A stretch of DNA of 64,000 bases, from contig SVPP01000012.1 in NCBI GenBank assembly GCA_015065765.1, positions 18,872-82,871 on the forward strand, given 5' to 3'. The notes under the pieces are model-generated. The model searched no databases and was not told the DNA's origin. It was given only the letters and a program-made list of their open reading frames with translations. The position numbers and the translations under genes are program-made. Source of the DNA: Oscillospiraceae bacterium. GTDB taxonomy: Bacteria; Bacillota; Clostridia; Oscillospirales; Acutalibacteraceae. Positions 51,451 through 59,818 of this stretch are shown here, one piece after another (position 1 is the first letter of the stretch; every line of letters starts with the position of its first letter).

Positions 51451-52890
51451 TCAACCTATATAAATATCAATGTAGTAATCCTCAATTTCCAGAATTCCGT
51501 CTGCATCCATATATTTCACATAAGCGAATCTGTACATACCTGATTTTTCAGGAAGCTTATTGATTTCCTTCGTAGTGAGATTCACAAGCATGTGGTAATC
51601 AAAATTGTAATCATAGTCACCGTTCAGGAAGCACGGAAGAAGATTTTCGTGATATTCGGTTATCCATCTCTCGTCACCTGCTACCTTGTCTGAAAATTCA
51701 ACTCTGTCTTTTTTCTCAAGCCTTACAGTTGTTTTTTCGTTGTATCCCTCTATACCTGAATCAAGCAGATGGTCAGGATATGCAGTGAGAATTTCACCAC
51801 GGTCGGGGAAATCAATATCAAGCCTTTCTTCCCAATTCAGAAGAAGGGAGAAATCACTGTAATACTCTGAGGAACTGAGGAAGGAAGAAGCACCCATTGC
51901 ACTCAGAATCAGGAAAATACAGACACCCACTACTATGTTTCTGATATTTCTGTAGCCTTTTTTCTGCTGATAAATTCCGTAGAGAATTGAAAAAACGGGA
52001 ATGGGCAGGAACAAAAAGCTTATCCAGAGATTTTCCAATGTGAGCTGATCAAAGTAATCGCTTCTCATGGCATCAATTATCATCACAGCAAAGACAGAAG
52101 CTATACTGAGGATAATCGTCAGCACAGACAGAAAAGTTTTTTTAGTTTTTCTGACAACCTTAAGTGTAGGGTCTTTATAAATAAAGCTGTAAAGGTATGA
52201 ATCCTTCCCTGCGATTTTTTTGTTCACTGAAAAAACATGATTACCATGTATGAAAGCGCAGAAATCACCTTTTTCAACAAAGGAATCAATTTCATCCTTC
52301 CTGATAACATCTGTGCGGATCACTTCATCGTTTTTCAAAACTGCACTTTCAAGCCTGTCGGGAAAAACTTTATATTTCAGAGTCATAACATTCTTCATGT
52401 TGTCATATTTCTGAAGCTCACGCTTTCTGTTCTGTGCAAATGAAAGATAAACAGCAAGAGCCAGAACAAACACACCGATAAGAAAGCCTAAGAAAAATCC
52501 TGCTGAATCCACACAAATGCAATACACCGTATAAGCGAACAGCAAAGCCCCTAAAAAAATCATTTTCCTTCCGCTGAGACCTGATGTACTTACACCCATA
52601 GCAAATTCCGTTTCTTCACGGGAGACAACACTTTCATATTCCTCAAGCGGTTTTTCTTCCTCTGTTTTTTCTTCTGTTTCTACCTTTTCTGCTTTTTCAT
52701 CTGACATAAGCTCATCAAAAGAAACATTCAGAATTTCTTTTAATCTGTAAATATTATCAACAGACGGAATCGTCTGATCAGTTTCCCATTGGCTCACAGT
52801 CTGACGGCTGACTAAAAGCTTTTTCGCTAAATCCTCCTGCGACAGACCATTGTTTTTTCTGAGCATCTGGATTCTTTCGCCGATTGTCAC
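51451..52890 (-). CDS. Membrane-bound XRE-family protein (paralogue 1)
   Basis: The 479-residue protein has an N-terminal XRE HTH (about 1-62: IQMLRKNNGLSQEDLAKKLLVSRQTVSQWETDQ), a charged linker, two TM segments (about 110-145), a cytosolic middle part with a DUF-like beta segment (KVFPDRLESAVLKNDEVIRTDVI), two or three more TM segments (about 245-330) and an outer C-terminal domain ending LEIEDYYIDIYIG. Its HTH is identical in sequence to that of paralogue 2 just upstream. Such proteins may link an outside signal to DNA binding. GTG start with GGAGGGG; 26 nt behind paralogue 2. Confidence 0.85.
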   Translation of the reverse strand: MTIGERIQMLRKNNGLSQEDLAKKLLVSRQTVSQWETDQTIPSVDNIYRLKEILNVSFDELMSDEKAEKVETEEKTEEEKPLEEYESVVSREETEFAMGVSTSGLSGRKMIFLGALLFAYTVYCICVDSAGFFLGFLIGVFVLALAVYLSFAQNRKRELQKYDNMKNVMTLKYKVFPDRLESAVLKNDEVIRTDVIRKDEIDSFVEKGDFCAFIHGNHVFSVNKKIAGKDSYLYSFIYKDPTLKVVRKTKKTFLSVLTIILSIASVFAVMIIDAMRSDYFDQLTLENLWISFLFLPIPVFSILYGIYQQKKGYRNIRNIVVGVCIFLILSAMGASSFLSSSEYYSDFSLLLNWEERLDIDFPDRGEILTAYPDHLLDSGIEGYNEKTTVRLEKKDRVEFSDKVAGDERWITEYHENLLPCFLNGDYDYNFDYHMLVNLTTKEINKLPEKSGMYRFAYVKYMDADGILEIEDYYIDIYIG

Positions 52891-52916
52891 AGAACCCCTC
52901 CTTTTTTATGATTTTA

Positions 52917-54335
52917 TCATCCTACATTAACTTCGATTATATAATCCTCAACCTGTAACACGCAGGCATCTGCATTATAAACGAACAAATAGAAATTGTA
53001 TTCTCCTGATTTTTCGGGAGCTTCTGAAAATTGCTCAGTATCGGAATTATAGAGACAGTAATAGTCCTCTCCGTCTGTATCAAATTCAAAATCAAGCATA
53101 TACTCACGAAGTTCTTCAGGGCACTCCTTTTCCCATCGTTCATCTTTTGCAATCTGTTCCTCAAAAGCTTTGGCTACTTCTCCCTTGTAAACAACTGTAC
53201 TGCTTGAATAACAGCCTTTCTCGCTGTAGTAACCATTCTCATCATAAAAAATGTTCGTAGCCTCGCCGTCAATCGGAATATCCAGATCTGTCATTTCATT
53301 CCAATACTCCACCATATCAAGGTCATCGTACGTAGCATACTGATAATCAGCTATTCCACGGACACACAGACAAATCAGAACTATCACAAATACGCTTGCT
53401 ATAATGTTTTTCGTTCCGTCATACTTTTTAAAAGTCTTATACAAACCATAAACAGCAGAAATCAGCGGAACAGGGAGAGAAACTAAAAGCAGCCACCCAA
53501 CGAGATTGTCAATCAAATCATAAAGAGCTGATATTTCAGCAAAGAAAAACACCAGACAAATGCCCAGAATAATTGTCAGAACAAATAGTGTAGTCGATAA
53601 AATTTTTGATTTTTTACTTTCTTTTATTTCTTCTTTATAGATAAAATTTCTTAAAATTGAATTTTCACTAAGGACTTCTTTTTTTATAGAAAAAAGCATT
53701 TGTCCCGCAATAAAAGCATAATACTTTTCGTTCTCAAAAAATTTCTTTATATCTTCTTTTCTGATAACGTATTCGCTCTTTCCTCCGTTTTCAGATAAGA
53801 ATGACATTTCAAGGCGATCATTAAAAAGTCTGAAGTTCTGGGATTTATGTGTCATGCTTTTAATCTGATTTCTTTTTACTATTTTATTAGTTACTGCAAC
53901 AACTGCTGTACCCACAGCAAAGAACAAAATTATACCTGCAATAAAGCTGACAAATTCTTTACCGGCTTCCATAATAGCTCCGCAGACACCCAGCAAAAAC
54001 ATCAGACCGATAATAACAAACGATTGTTTGATGTCAAACTTGTAAAGAAAATTCACAGTTGCTTTTATTTCATCTTCATCGGAAGTATACTCATACTCTT
54101 CAAGTAGTTTTTCTTCTTCTGTTTCTTCCCTTTCTGTTTTTTCATCTGACATAAGCTCATCAAAGGAAACATTCAGAATTTCTTTTAATCTGTAAATATT
54201 ATCAACAGACGGAATCGTCTGGTCAGTTTCCCATTGGCTCACAGTCTGACGGCTGACTAAAAGCTTTTTCGCTAAATCCTCCTGAGACAGACCATTGTTT
54301 TTTCTGAGCATCTGGATTCTTTCGCCGATTGTCAC
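52917..54335 (-). CDS. Membrane-bound XRE-family protein (paralogue 2)
   Basis: The 472-residue protein has the same plan as paralogue 1: identical first 65 or so residues, then a separate sequence with TM pairs (about 100-140 and 245-330), FRLFNDRLEMSFLSENGGKSEYVIRKEDI in the middle, and an outer C-terminal domain ending VLQVEDYIIEVNVG. Outside the HTH region the two are clearly related but strongly diverged, so the HTH ends have been homogenised or recently copied. It is the first gene of the pair; a palindrome overlaps its -35 box, which suggests self-repression. GTG start with GGAGGGGG. Confidence 0.85.
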   Translation of the reverse strand: MTIGERIQMLRKNNGLSQEDLAKKLLVSRQTVSQWETDQTIPSVDNIYRLKEILNVSFDELMSDEKTEREETEEEKLLEEYEYTSDEDEIKATVNFLYKFDIKQSFVIIGLMFLLGVCGAIMEAGKEFVSFIAGIILFFAVGTAVVAVTNKIVKRNQIKSMTHKSQNFRLFNDRLEMSFLSENGGKSEYVIRKEDIKKFFENEKYYAFIAGQMLFSIKKEVLSENSILRNFIYKEEIKESKKSKILSTTLFVLTIILGICLVFFFAEISALYDLIDNLVGWLLLVSLPVPLISAVYGLYKTFKKYDGTKNIIASVFVIVLICLCVRGIADYQYATYDDLDMVEYWNEMTDLDIPIDGEATNIFYDENGYYSEKGCYSSSTVVYKGEVAKAFEEQIAKDERWEKECPEELREYMLDFEFDTDGEDYYCLYNSDTEQFSEAPEKSGEYNFYLFVYNADACVLQVEDYIIEVNVG

Positions 54336-54359
54336 AGAACCCCCTCCTTTTCCGAAAAA

Positions 54360-54388
54360 AGTGTAACATTTTATTCCCCATTTGACAA
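54360..54388 (-). promoter_or_regulatory. Promoter of the XRE pair
   Basis: TTGTCA (54383-54388), 17 nt and TACACT (54360-54365) on the minus strand, about 25 nt before the first XRE gene. Confidence 0.75.
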
Positions 54389-54402
54389 GAAAGTCTTTCT
54401 TG
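54386..54402. promoter_or_regulatory. Palindromic operator candidate at the XRE promoter
   Basis: CAAGAAAG-T-CTTTCTTG, perfect 8-bp arms with one central base, flanked by the further inverted pair TTGACAA/TTGTCAA. It overlaps the -35 hexamer, a usual position for an autorepressor of the XRE type. Confidence 0.6.
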
Positions 54403-54434
54403 CATTTGTCAAGTGTGGCTTTCCTTCCTTGGTT

Positions 54435-55133
54435 TTATTGGATTTTTATTTCTGCTGTGTGAGGTCTGTGGTCTGCAGAAATTATTTCGGGAATATCAGC
54501 AGAAATAACTTCAATGTCTTTACTGACAAAAATATAATCAATTTTTTTGCAGGGCTTGTCCGACGGAAAGCTCATAAGATTTTCTTCAAATAAATCTGCT
54601 GTGTCTTTCATTTTTTCTTTGATGGGAGAAAGAACTTTGTTATCGGGAGTTACATTGAAGTCGCCCATTAAGACGCACTTTTCTTCTTCCAGATTTTCCA
54701 TAATAGCTTCAACAGCATTTATGTGTTCTTTTTCTGAAAGTCCGAAATGTGTAACAAGAACGTTGAAGCCGTTTGCAAGTTTTGCTTTCAGTATACAACG
54801 CATCTCATAAAACATTACGCTCTTATCCACATCTTTTTCGGGAATATGAATCACACTGCAATCAGTTATGGGAACACGTGACAAAAATCCGTTACCGAAG
54901 GTCCCTTCTTCAAGTGTGCATGCCTCAGCAAATTTATAGTATTTCATTCCTGTCAGGTCTGCAAGCTTTCTCGTCTGCGAATCAAATTCCTCCATGTGGC
55001 TTTTATCATACATTTCATTGAGTCCCACAATGTCCGCATCACACTTTCTGATCGCATCAGCCATAATTTCAAAATCAATTTTCTGCGTCACAAAGTTTGT
55101 GCAGAACTGTGTATTGAAGCTCATTATTTTCAT
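54435..55133 (-). CDS. Endonuclease/exonuclease/phosphatase family protein
   Basis: The 232-residue cytosolic protein has the DNase-I-like EEP fold: MSFNTQFCTNF, DADIVGLNEMYDKSHM (catalytic Glu), NVLVTHFGLSEKEH, CVLMGDFNVTPDNKVL (Asp, Asn) and ISADHRPHTAEI (terminal Asp-His). Substrates of the family range from nucleic acids to inositol phosphates and sphingomyelin. It overlaps the metallophosphoesterase gene by four bases (ATGA), so the two hydrolases are made together. Confidence 0.92.
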   Translation of the reverse strand: MKIMSFNTQFCTNFVTQKIDFEIMADAIRKCDADIVGLNEMYDKSHMEEFDSQTRKLADLTGMKYYKFAEACTLEEGTFGNGFLSRVPITDCSVIHIPEKDVDKSVMFYEMRCILKAKLANGFNVLVTHFGLSEKEHINAVEAIMENLEEEKCVLMGDFNVTPDNKVLSPIKEKMKDTADLFEENLMSFPSDKPCKKIDYIFVSKDIEVISADIPEIISADHRPHTAEIKIQ

Positions 55134-55987
55134 TTACTTTTCAACTCCGCAATTATAATTTCAGGCTTGTTGTTTATTCTGAAAGGAAAGGCACTGTTAC
55201 CAAGTCCCCTGTTTACAATCATCTGAGTTTCGCCCACTTCATAAAGTCCCTCATAGAATTCCGGAAACCATCCCTGACCCGGGGCTATTATTCCGCCTTT
55301 GCCTGGAATATTTATCTGTCCTCCGTGAGCGTGTCCCGACAGAACAAGGTCAATTTCAAGAGCAGAATAAATATCTATCATTTCAGGTCTGTGAGCGAGA
55401 AGGATTTTAAAGCTTTCTCCGCTTTTTTCTGCAAGCTTTTTCAGAGCTTTTTCCGTATTTTCTCTGTCGTTACCGCTCATTGTGTCGTCAAGAAATTTAG
55501 GGTCATCGATACCCATAAGACTGATTTTTTCTCCGTCTTTTTCAAGAATAACTTTTTTGTTTTTCAGAGTTTCAACTCCGCATTTTTCAAACCCTGCAAG
55601 CAATTCTTCTCTGCCAACAGCTTTGACATCGTGGTTGCCCGTAACAAAATATGTGGGGGCAATTTCACTGAGTTCTTCACCAAGACGTACAGCAACGCTG
55701 ATATGCGGTCTGTACATATCAACCATGTCGCCTGTCATAACGATAATGTCAGGGTCTGCTTCCCTGATTTTTCTGATAAGTCTTCTGTTCCTGAAACCGA
55801 ATTCCGTATTGTGCAGGTCAGAAATGTGCACAATTTTATAACCCGAAAAACTTTCAGGAATTTTTTCGCTGACTACCTCAATTTTTGTTGTGACAATAGT
55901 CTTGTTTTCCCACGCAAGATACAACTCCAGTGCAAAAACAACTGCAAGCACAATAATTATCGGCAACAAAATTTTTCTTGTTTTCAT
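55130..55987 (-). CDS. Membrane-anchored metallophosphoesterase (YkuE-like)
   Basis: The 285-residue protein has an N-terminal anchor (about 6-24) and the calcineurin-like phosphoesterase motifs VHISDLHNTEFG, VMTGDMVDMYRPHI, YFVTGNHDVKAVG, LLAHRPEMID and SGHAHGGQINIPG, all with metal ligands intact. YkuE/YaeI-type members act outside the membrane, with lipid or nucleotide-sugar pyrophosphate substrates suggested. It is co-transcribed with the EEP gene from a consensus promoter. Confidence 0.94.
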   Translation of the reverse strand: MKTRKILLPIIIVLAVVFALELYLAWENKTIVTTKIEVVSEKIPESFSGYKIVHISDLHNTEFGFRNRRLIRKIREADPDIIVMTGDMVDMYRPHISVAVRLGEELSEIAPTYFVTGNHDVKAVGREELLAGFEKCGVETLKNKKVILEKDGEKISLMGIDDPKFLDDTMSGNDRENTEKALKKLAEKSGESFKILLAHRPEMIDIYSALEIDLVLSGHAHGGQINIPGKGGIIAPGQGWFPEFYEGLYEVGETQMIVNRGLGNSAFPFRINNKPEIIIAELKSK

Positions 55988-56026
55988 ATTCCCACCTATT
56001 TGAACGAAAAATTCCCTTATTTTTAT

Positions 56027-56055
56027 ATTATATCACAACACAAACCATGTTGCAA
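56027..56055 (-). promoter_or_regulatory. Sigma-A promoter of the phosphoesterase pair
   Basis: TTGCAA (56050-56055), 17 nt and TATAAT (56027-56032) on the minus strand. Confidence 0.84.
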
Positions 56056-56063
56056 ACTGATAA

Positions 56064-56116
56064 AAAATCTCCTCAGTTCCTTCGCTGACGCTAAGGGAGA
56101 CAGAGGAGATTTTTAT
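56064..56116 (-). terminator. Terminator after the 56132 gene
   Basis: AAAAATCTCCTC pairs with GAGGAGATTTTT around a 28-nt partly paired interior; a T-run follows on the minus strand. The interior CCTCAGTTCCTTCGCTGACG is reminiscent of the CCCCTCAGTC repeats, so it may be a decayed member of that family. Confidence 0.8.
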
Positions 56117-56131
56117 GAAAATTAAATTACA

Positions 56132-57811
56132 TCACATTTTCTCACATGAAACAATTTTTGAACCTGACAAAGTAAGATTTACTGTGTCACCTTCACCGAG
56201 AAGAAGCATGTTTTCGTGTGATGATGCCTTTGCTTTATAAATATTTTCCTTATCATCAATCAAATAAATATATGTGTTGCCGTCAATGTCGATATACTTG
56301 ATTGAAGAAATTTTTACGGTTACTTCTTCTGTTTTATCGTCAGGCTTGTCTGTTTCTTCAATACCGAGAAGTTCTTTGTATTTTGCAATACATTCAGCCT
56401 GTGTTGCAGCAGTTGTCACAAGGTTATACTGTTCAACATTTACTGCAGCATAAAGTTTCACAAGACCGCCTGAATCTTTCAGAACCATAATATATGTGGG
56501 GTTACCATCGATGTTGATAAGTGAGGGGAACGATGCCTGATAGCCTTTTTCCTGAACCTCACCTTCTGCTGCTGACATAGCCGATTTTTCATCAGCACCT
56601 GCAACAGTATAGTAGAAGCTCTCACCTGTTCTCTCGTTTGCAAGGAGGAAACCGATGTTTGAACTATCACCGTTAACGGAAGTTATACCTGTGTAAATCC
56701 AGATATCTCCGTCTTTTGAAACATAACCGAAATCAGAAACAGGAGTTTCGTCCTCAGAAATATCTTCCTCATCGGATGTATAATATGTTGTAACCTGCTT
56801 GCAGTCCTTTTTGCCGAATATACTGTTCATATATCCGTTCTGATACATTCCGTACCAGTTATACTGTTGACAGATAAGGTCTCCACTGAACACAACATCA
56901 ATCCATCTTGGAATATCCTTCAGGTCATATTTCATGGTTTCACCTGTCACAGGATCAAGAACGATACATCCGCTGACAGTTTCGCCGCCGAAAAGTCCGA
57001 TTGTTTTTTCAGCAATTGATGCTACATAGTAGGGCTTGCCGTTTTCATCAATTTCAAAGTGGAGATTATTGAACATCAATGTAGGATACTGAAGCCATAT
57101 ATGTCTGTATGCATCTTCCATGAAAAATGCAGAGGGAACATATTTCATGCCTTCCGAATCTTCAAAGGTTGCTGACATTGAAACAGGGTCAACGGTCACA
57201 TAACCTTTTACACCGTTATCTTTGTTGCCCAGCCATTTGAAATATCCTGCATATTCAAGAGGCGAAACCTTTACCGGCTTACCCTTGAAATCAATCTGAA
57301 TGTAATCATATGACACATTGAACTGGCTGACAACGTCCGAAAGTGCACCGATTTCTCTGTCACCAAGCATTTGTGCAGAGGCTGTGTCCATAAGTGCAAT
57401 TGAATCTGTACCTACTGATTCTGATAAATCTTTCTCGAAATCAGATTCTTTAACTGTAAGAATTTCAGCGTAAGACGTAGCATTGAAAAGCGTACTTCCA
57501 CAGATGCCGATTACAAATGTGAGAGCGAGAATTGCTATAGGCGCTATGTAATATTTAACACCGAAATTGAATTTTGAATAGGTCTTCTTTCTCCCCTTTG
57601 ATCCTGTCCTTTGTGAAACAGTCACCCTGCCGAAATCCTTGATACCTCTTGCAAGTCTTGATACAAAAATAAAGACAAACAATATAACCGCCGTAAGAAT
57701 CCAGAGAAGAGGATCGTGCACATTTATTGCAGGACACAAGAGAAAAATGCCCAGTGCTCCCACAATAATGCTTACCACCGCACCGATAATGTACGGAACT
57801 GCTTTTTTCAT
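56132..57811 (-). CDS. Conserved hypothetical membrane protein with large outer domain
   Basis: The 559-residue protein has three N-terminal TM helices (about 4-28, 33-52, 88-112) and then a single outer region of about 440 residues. In it are VNVSYDYIQIDFKGKPVKVSPLEYAGYFKWLGNK-like and DPVSMSATFEDSEGMKYVPSAFF segments and repeated DGNPTYIM/DENGKPYYVA beta strands, then an acidic linker (TDKPDDKTEE) and a small C-terminal OB-like part (VKISSIKYIDIDGNTYIYLIDDKENIYKAKAS). I do not recognise the family; its blocks recall PepSY-like beta domains. It may be a sensor or envelope factor. Confidence 0.72.
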   Translation of the reverse strand: MKKAVPYIIGAVVSIIVGALGIFLLCPAINVHDPLLWILTAVILFVFIFVSRLARGIKDFGRVTVSQRTGSKGRKKTYSKFNFGVKYYIAPIAILALTFVIGICGSTLFNATSYAEILTVKESDFEKDLSESVGTDSIALMDTASAQMLGDREIGALSDVVSQFNVSYDYIQIDFKGKPVKVSPLEYAGYFKWLGNKDNGVKGYVTVDPVSMSATFEDSEGMKYVPSAFFMEDAYRHIWLQYPTLMFNNLHFEIDENGKPYYVASIAEKTIGLFGGETVSGCIVLDPVTGETMKYDLKDIPRWIDVVFSGDLICQQYNWYGMYQNGYMNSIFGKKDCKQVTTYYTSDEEDISEDETPVSDFGYVSKDGDIWIYTGITSVNGDSSNIGFLLANERTGESFYYTVAGADEKSAMSAAEGEVQEKGYQASFPSLINIDGNPTYIMVLKDSGGLVKLYAAVNVEQYNLVTTAATQAECIAKYKELLGIEETDKPDDKTEEVTVKISSIKYIDIDGNTYIYLIDDKENIYKAKASSHENMLLLGEGDTVNLTLSGSKIVSCEKM

Positions 57812-57878
57812 TTTATTTTACTCCTTTTTACTTTTGACTATATAAACTCTGCAAAAGAAAAAATTTCGCAAACTCTTT

Positions 57879-59519
57879 TTATTTTCCAAAATTCACATTA
57901 CAATTCCTGCCAACTTCAAGGAAAATGCCATCCTTTGTCACATCGTATCCTGCTGCAGTTATATTTTCAAGCTTCACATCGAGAGTGTTTGTATCGCTGT
58001 CAGTTCCGTCAATTTTAGCGGGCATGTATGAAGTGTATCTGATATCTTTGTAGACTATGTTTTTCACTTCAAAGTTTTCTTTTTCCTCGTCATAAATTTT
58101 TACAAGAATAGGTCTGCCCTCATCACGGAAAATTTCAATGTTTTCAAAGAGAACGCCGTCGATACTTCCGTCACACTGCTCTGCTACCACAACAAGCGAA
58201 CCGATTCTGTTGTTGTCCCATACACCGTCACGGTAAACTACTGCACTGTCACGGAAAGTTACATTTGTTATGCTTCTGTTCACTTCGCCTGTGATTCCGA
58301 AGCATCTTGCGTATCCGCCCCATGCAATACAATTCTGGAAAGTGATATTGTCACTTCCCATTCTTCCGCCAAGGGCTTTTACTTCAAAGGTATCATCCGC
58401 AACTCTTGCAAAGCAGTTTTCAATTACTGCATTGTGTGTGTTGCAGATTGCAAAGCCATCACAGTTTCCGCGGCTACCGATAATATCAACCTGATCAATA
58501 TTAAGATTTGTGCAGCAATAGGAAATAAATGACCACTCAGGTGAATTTATAATTTTTATACCGCTTATGTTGATATTATTACAGTTTGTGAAAACCACGC
58601 CTCTTCTTTCTCGTCTGTCGAGACGGGTAAGGTCTATAACTCCCCTGCCTGCAAGAGTGATGTTACTGCAGTTGTTGAAATTGAGAAACGGATATCTTGT
58701 AAGTCCGATAGAATTATGGTGGGGCGCATCAGGCTCAAAATACTTGTTTTCATCCTCGGCACAGTCGATGTCATAAAGGTGATTTGCCATAACATAAGCA
58801 CCTTGTCTGAGATAGATTACCTGATTGTTCAGCGAATAAAAATTGACATAGTCATATTCATAAACACCCTTATCAAGGACTGTTACATTTTCCTCACCGT
58901 AAGTCTCAATATATTCTGCAATTTCTGCGTCTTCGTCAACTGCTTCACGTACAAAGAGGGTATAGCCGTAGTGCTGCTGTGCACCGTTTACAAGGAATGT
59001 GTAAATACCGGGTTTTGTAATTGATGCACGGATAACACCGTTTCTGCATTCTGCACCTACACCGTGCACTTCAGGCAAAACGATTGCATTACGAAGTTCT
59101 ACAGTGTCGCTTCTCAGCTCGATATTGAATGAAAATTCACTGTCAGTATCTACATACACCTCAGAGAAAGAATGAATGTCACCTGTATCATCTGCACGGT
59201 TGAAAACCATTGAAGCATAAACAGGGATATCCATGTTTCTCACCTTCGCAGTATAATAAGGAGAAACAAAAACACCTGCAACATCGTCATAGCCGCCCGA
59301 CTGAACATACTCAGGAAGCTCTGCACTTATTCTGTCTATCATTGTTTCCGCGTCAAGTCCTACGCTTTCAAGAGAAACTACTGCTTCTTCAGGGTATTCA
59401 AGGTAGGATTTTATGGGGTTTGCTGTCTGAGGCTGAATTACCGCCGGAGAAATCAACACTGAAAAAGCAACAGAAATTGCTGTAAGAATTCTGCATAATG
59501 ATGTTATAAAGTCTTGCAT
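57879..59519 (-). CDS. Secreted right-handed beta-helix glycosidase (GH28/GH49-like)
   Basis: The protein (546 residues from ATG 59519) has a signal-peptide-like N-terminus (about 5-30). An N-terminal beta domain is followed by a parallel beta-helix (about 250-530) with repeating NCSNITLAGRGVIDLTRL, NCNNINISGIKIINSP, NLNIDQVDIIGSRGNCDGFAICNTHNAVIENCFARVADDTFEVKA in pieces. The NCDGF...VADDTFEVK arrangement places Asp residues as in polygalacturonase (GH28) and dextranase (GH49) active sites. It likely cuts pectin-like or glucan chains outside the cell. AAGGAG eight bases before ATG 59519 favours this start over one 21 codons earlier. Confidence 0.8.
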   Translation of the reverse strand: MQDFITSLCRILTAISVAFSVLISPAVIQPQTANPIKSYLEYPEEAVVSLESVGLDAETMIDRISAELPEYVQSGGYDDVAGVFVSPYYTAKVRNMDIPVYASMVFNRADDTGDIHSFSEVYVDTDSEFSFNIELRSDTVELRNAIVLPEVHGVGAECRNGVIRASITKPGIYTFLVNGAQQHYGYTLFVREAVDEDAEIAEYIETYGEENVTVLDKGVYEYDYVNFYSLNNQVIYLRQGAYVMANHLYDIDCAEDENKYFEPDAPHHNSIGLTRYPFLNFNNCSNITLAGRGVIDLTRLDRRERRGVVFTNCNNINISGIKIINSPEWSFISYCCTNLNIDQVDIIGSRGNCDGFAICNTHNAVIENCFARVADDTFEVKALGGRMGSDNITFQNCIAWGGYARCFGITGEVNRSITNVTFRDSAVVYRDGVWDNNRIGSLVVVAEQCDGSIDGVLFENIEIFRDEGRPILVKIYDEEKENFEVKNIVYKDIRYTSYMPAKIDGTDSDTNTLDVKLENITAAGYDVTKDGIFLEVGRNCNVNFGK

Positions 59520-59745
59520 ATGTATTACTCCTTTTACCACTGATGATATTATGATGATACCAAAAAACAGTAAAAAAAGCAAGAGAAATGCAGATTAGTG
59601 CTTTTCCCGACACATTACCTGTCAAATTTTATTTTTTGTATTATTTTAAGTATAGACTGAGTTCTTGTAAAAAATCCTTTATTATCAAGGGTTAAATATA
59701 AAAATATCATAAATGTACATTTTTTAGTATGTACTTCATTCTGTA

Positions 59746-59774
59746 TTGCATTCTTAAAAGTTTTGTGTTATACT
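59746..59774 (+). promoter_or_regulatory. Sigma-A promoter of the PutP-type symporter
   Basis: TTGCAT (59746-59751), 17 nt and TATACT (59769-59774). Just upstream is an inverted repeat GTACAT...ATGTAC (59715-59734), a possible activator or repressor site. The rest of the 280-nt region is AT-rich without recognised features. Confidence 0.78.
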
Positions 59775-59818
59775 TGCGTGGTAATTATTCACAATATTAA
59801 ATGAAAGGAGTTGTTTTT

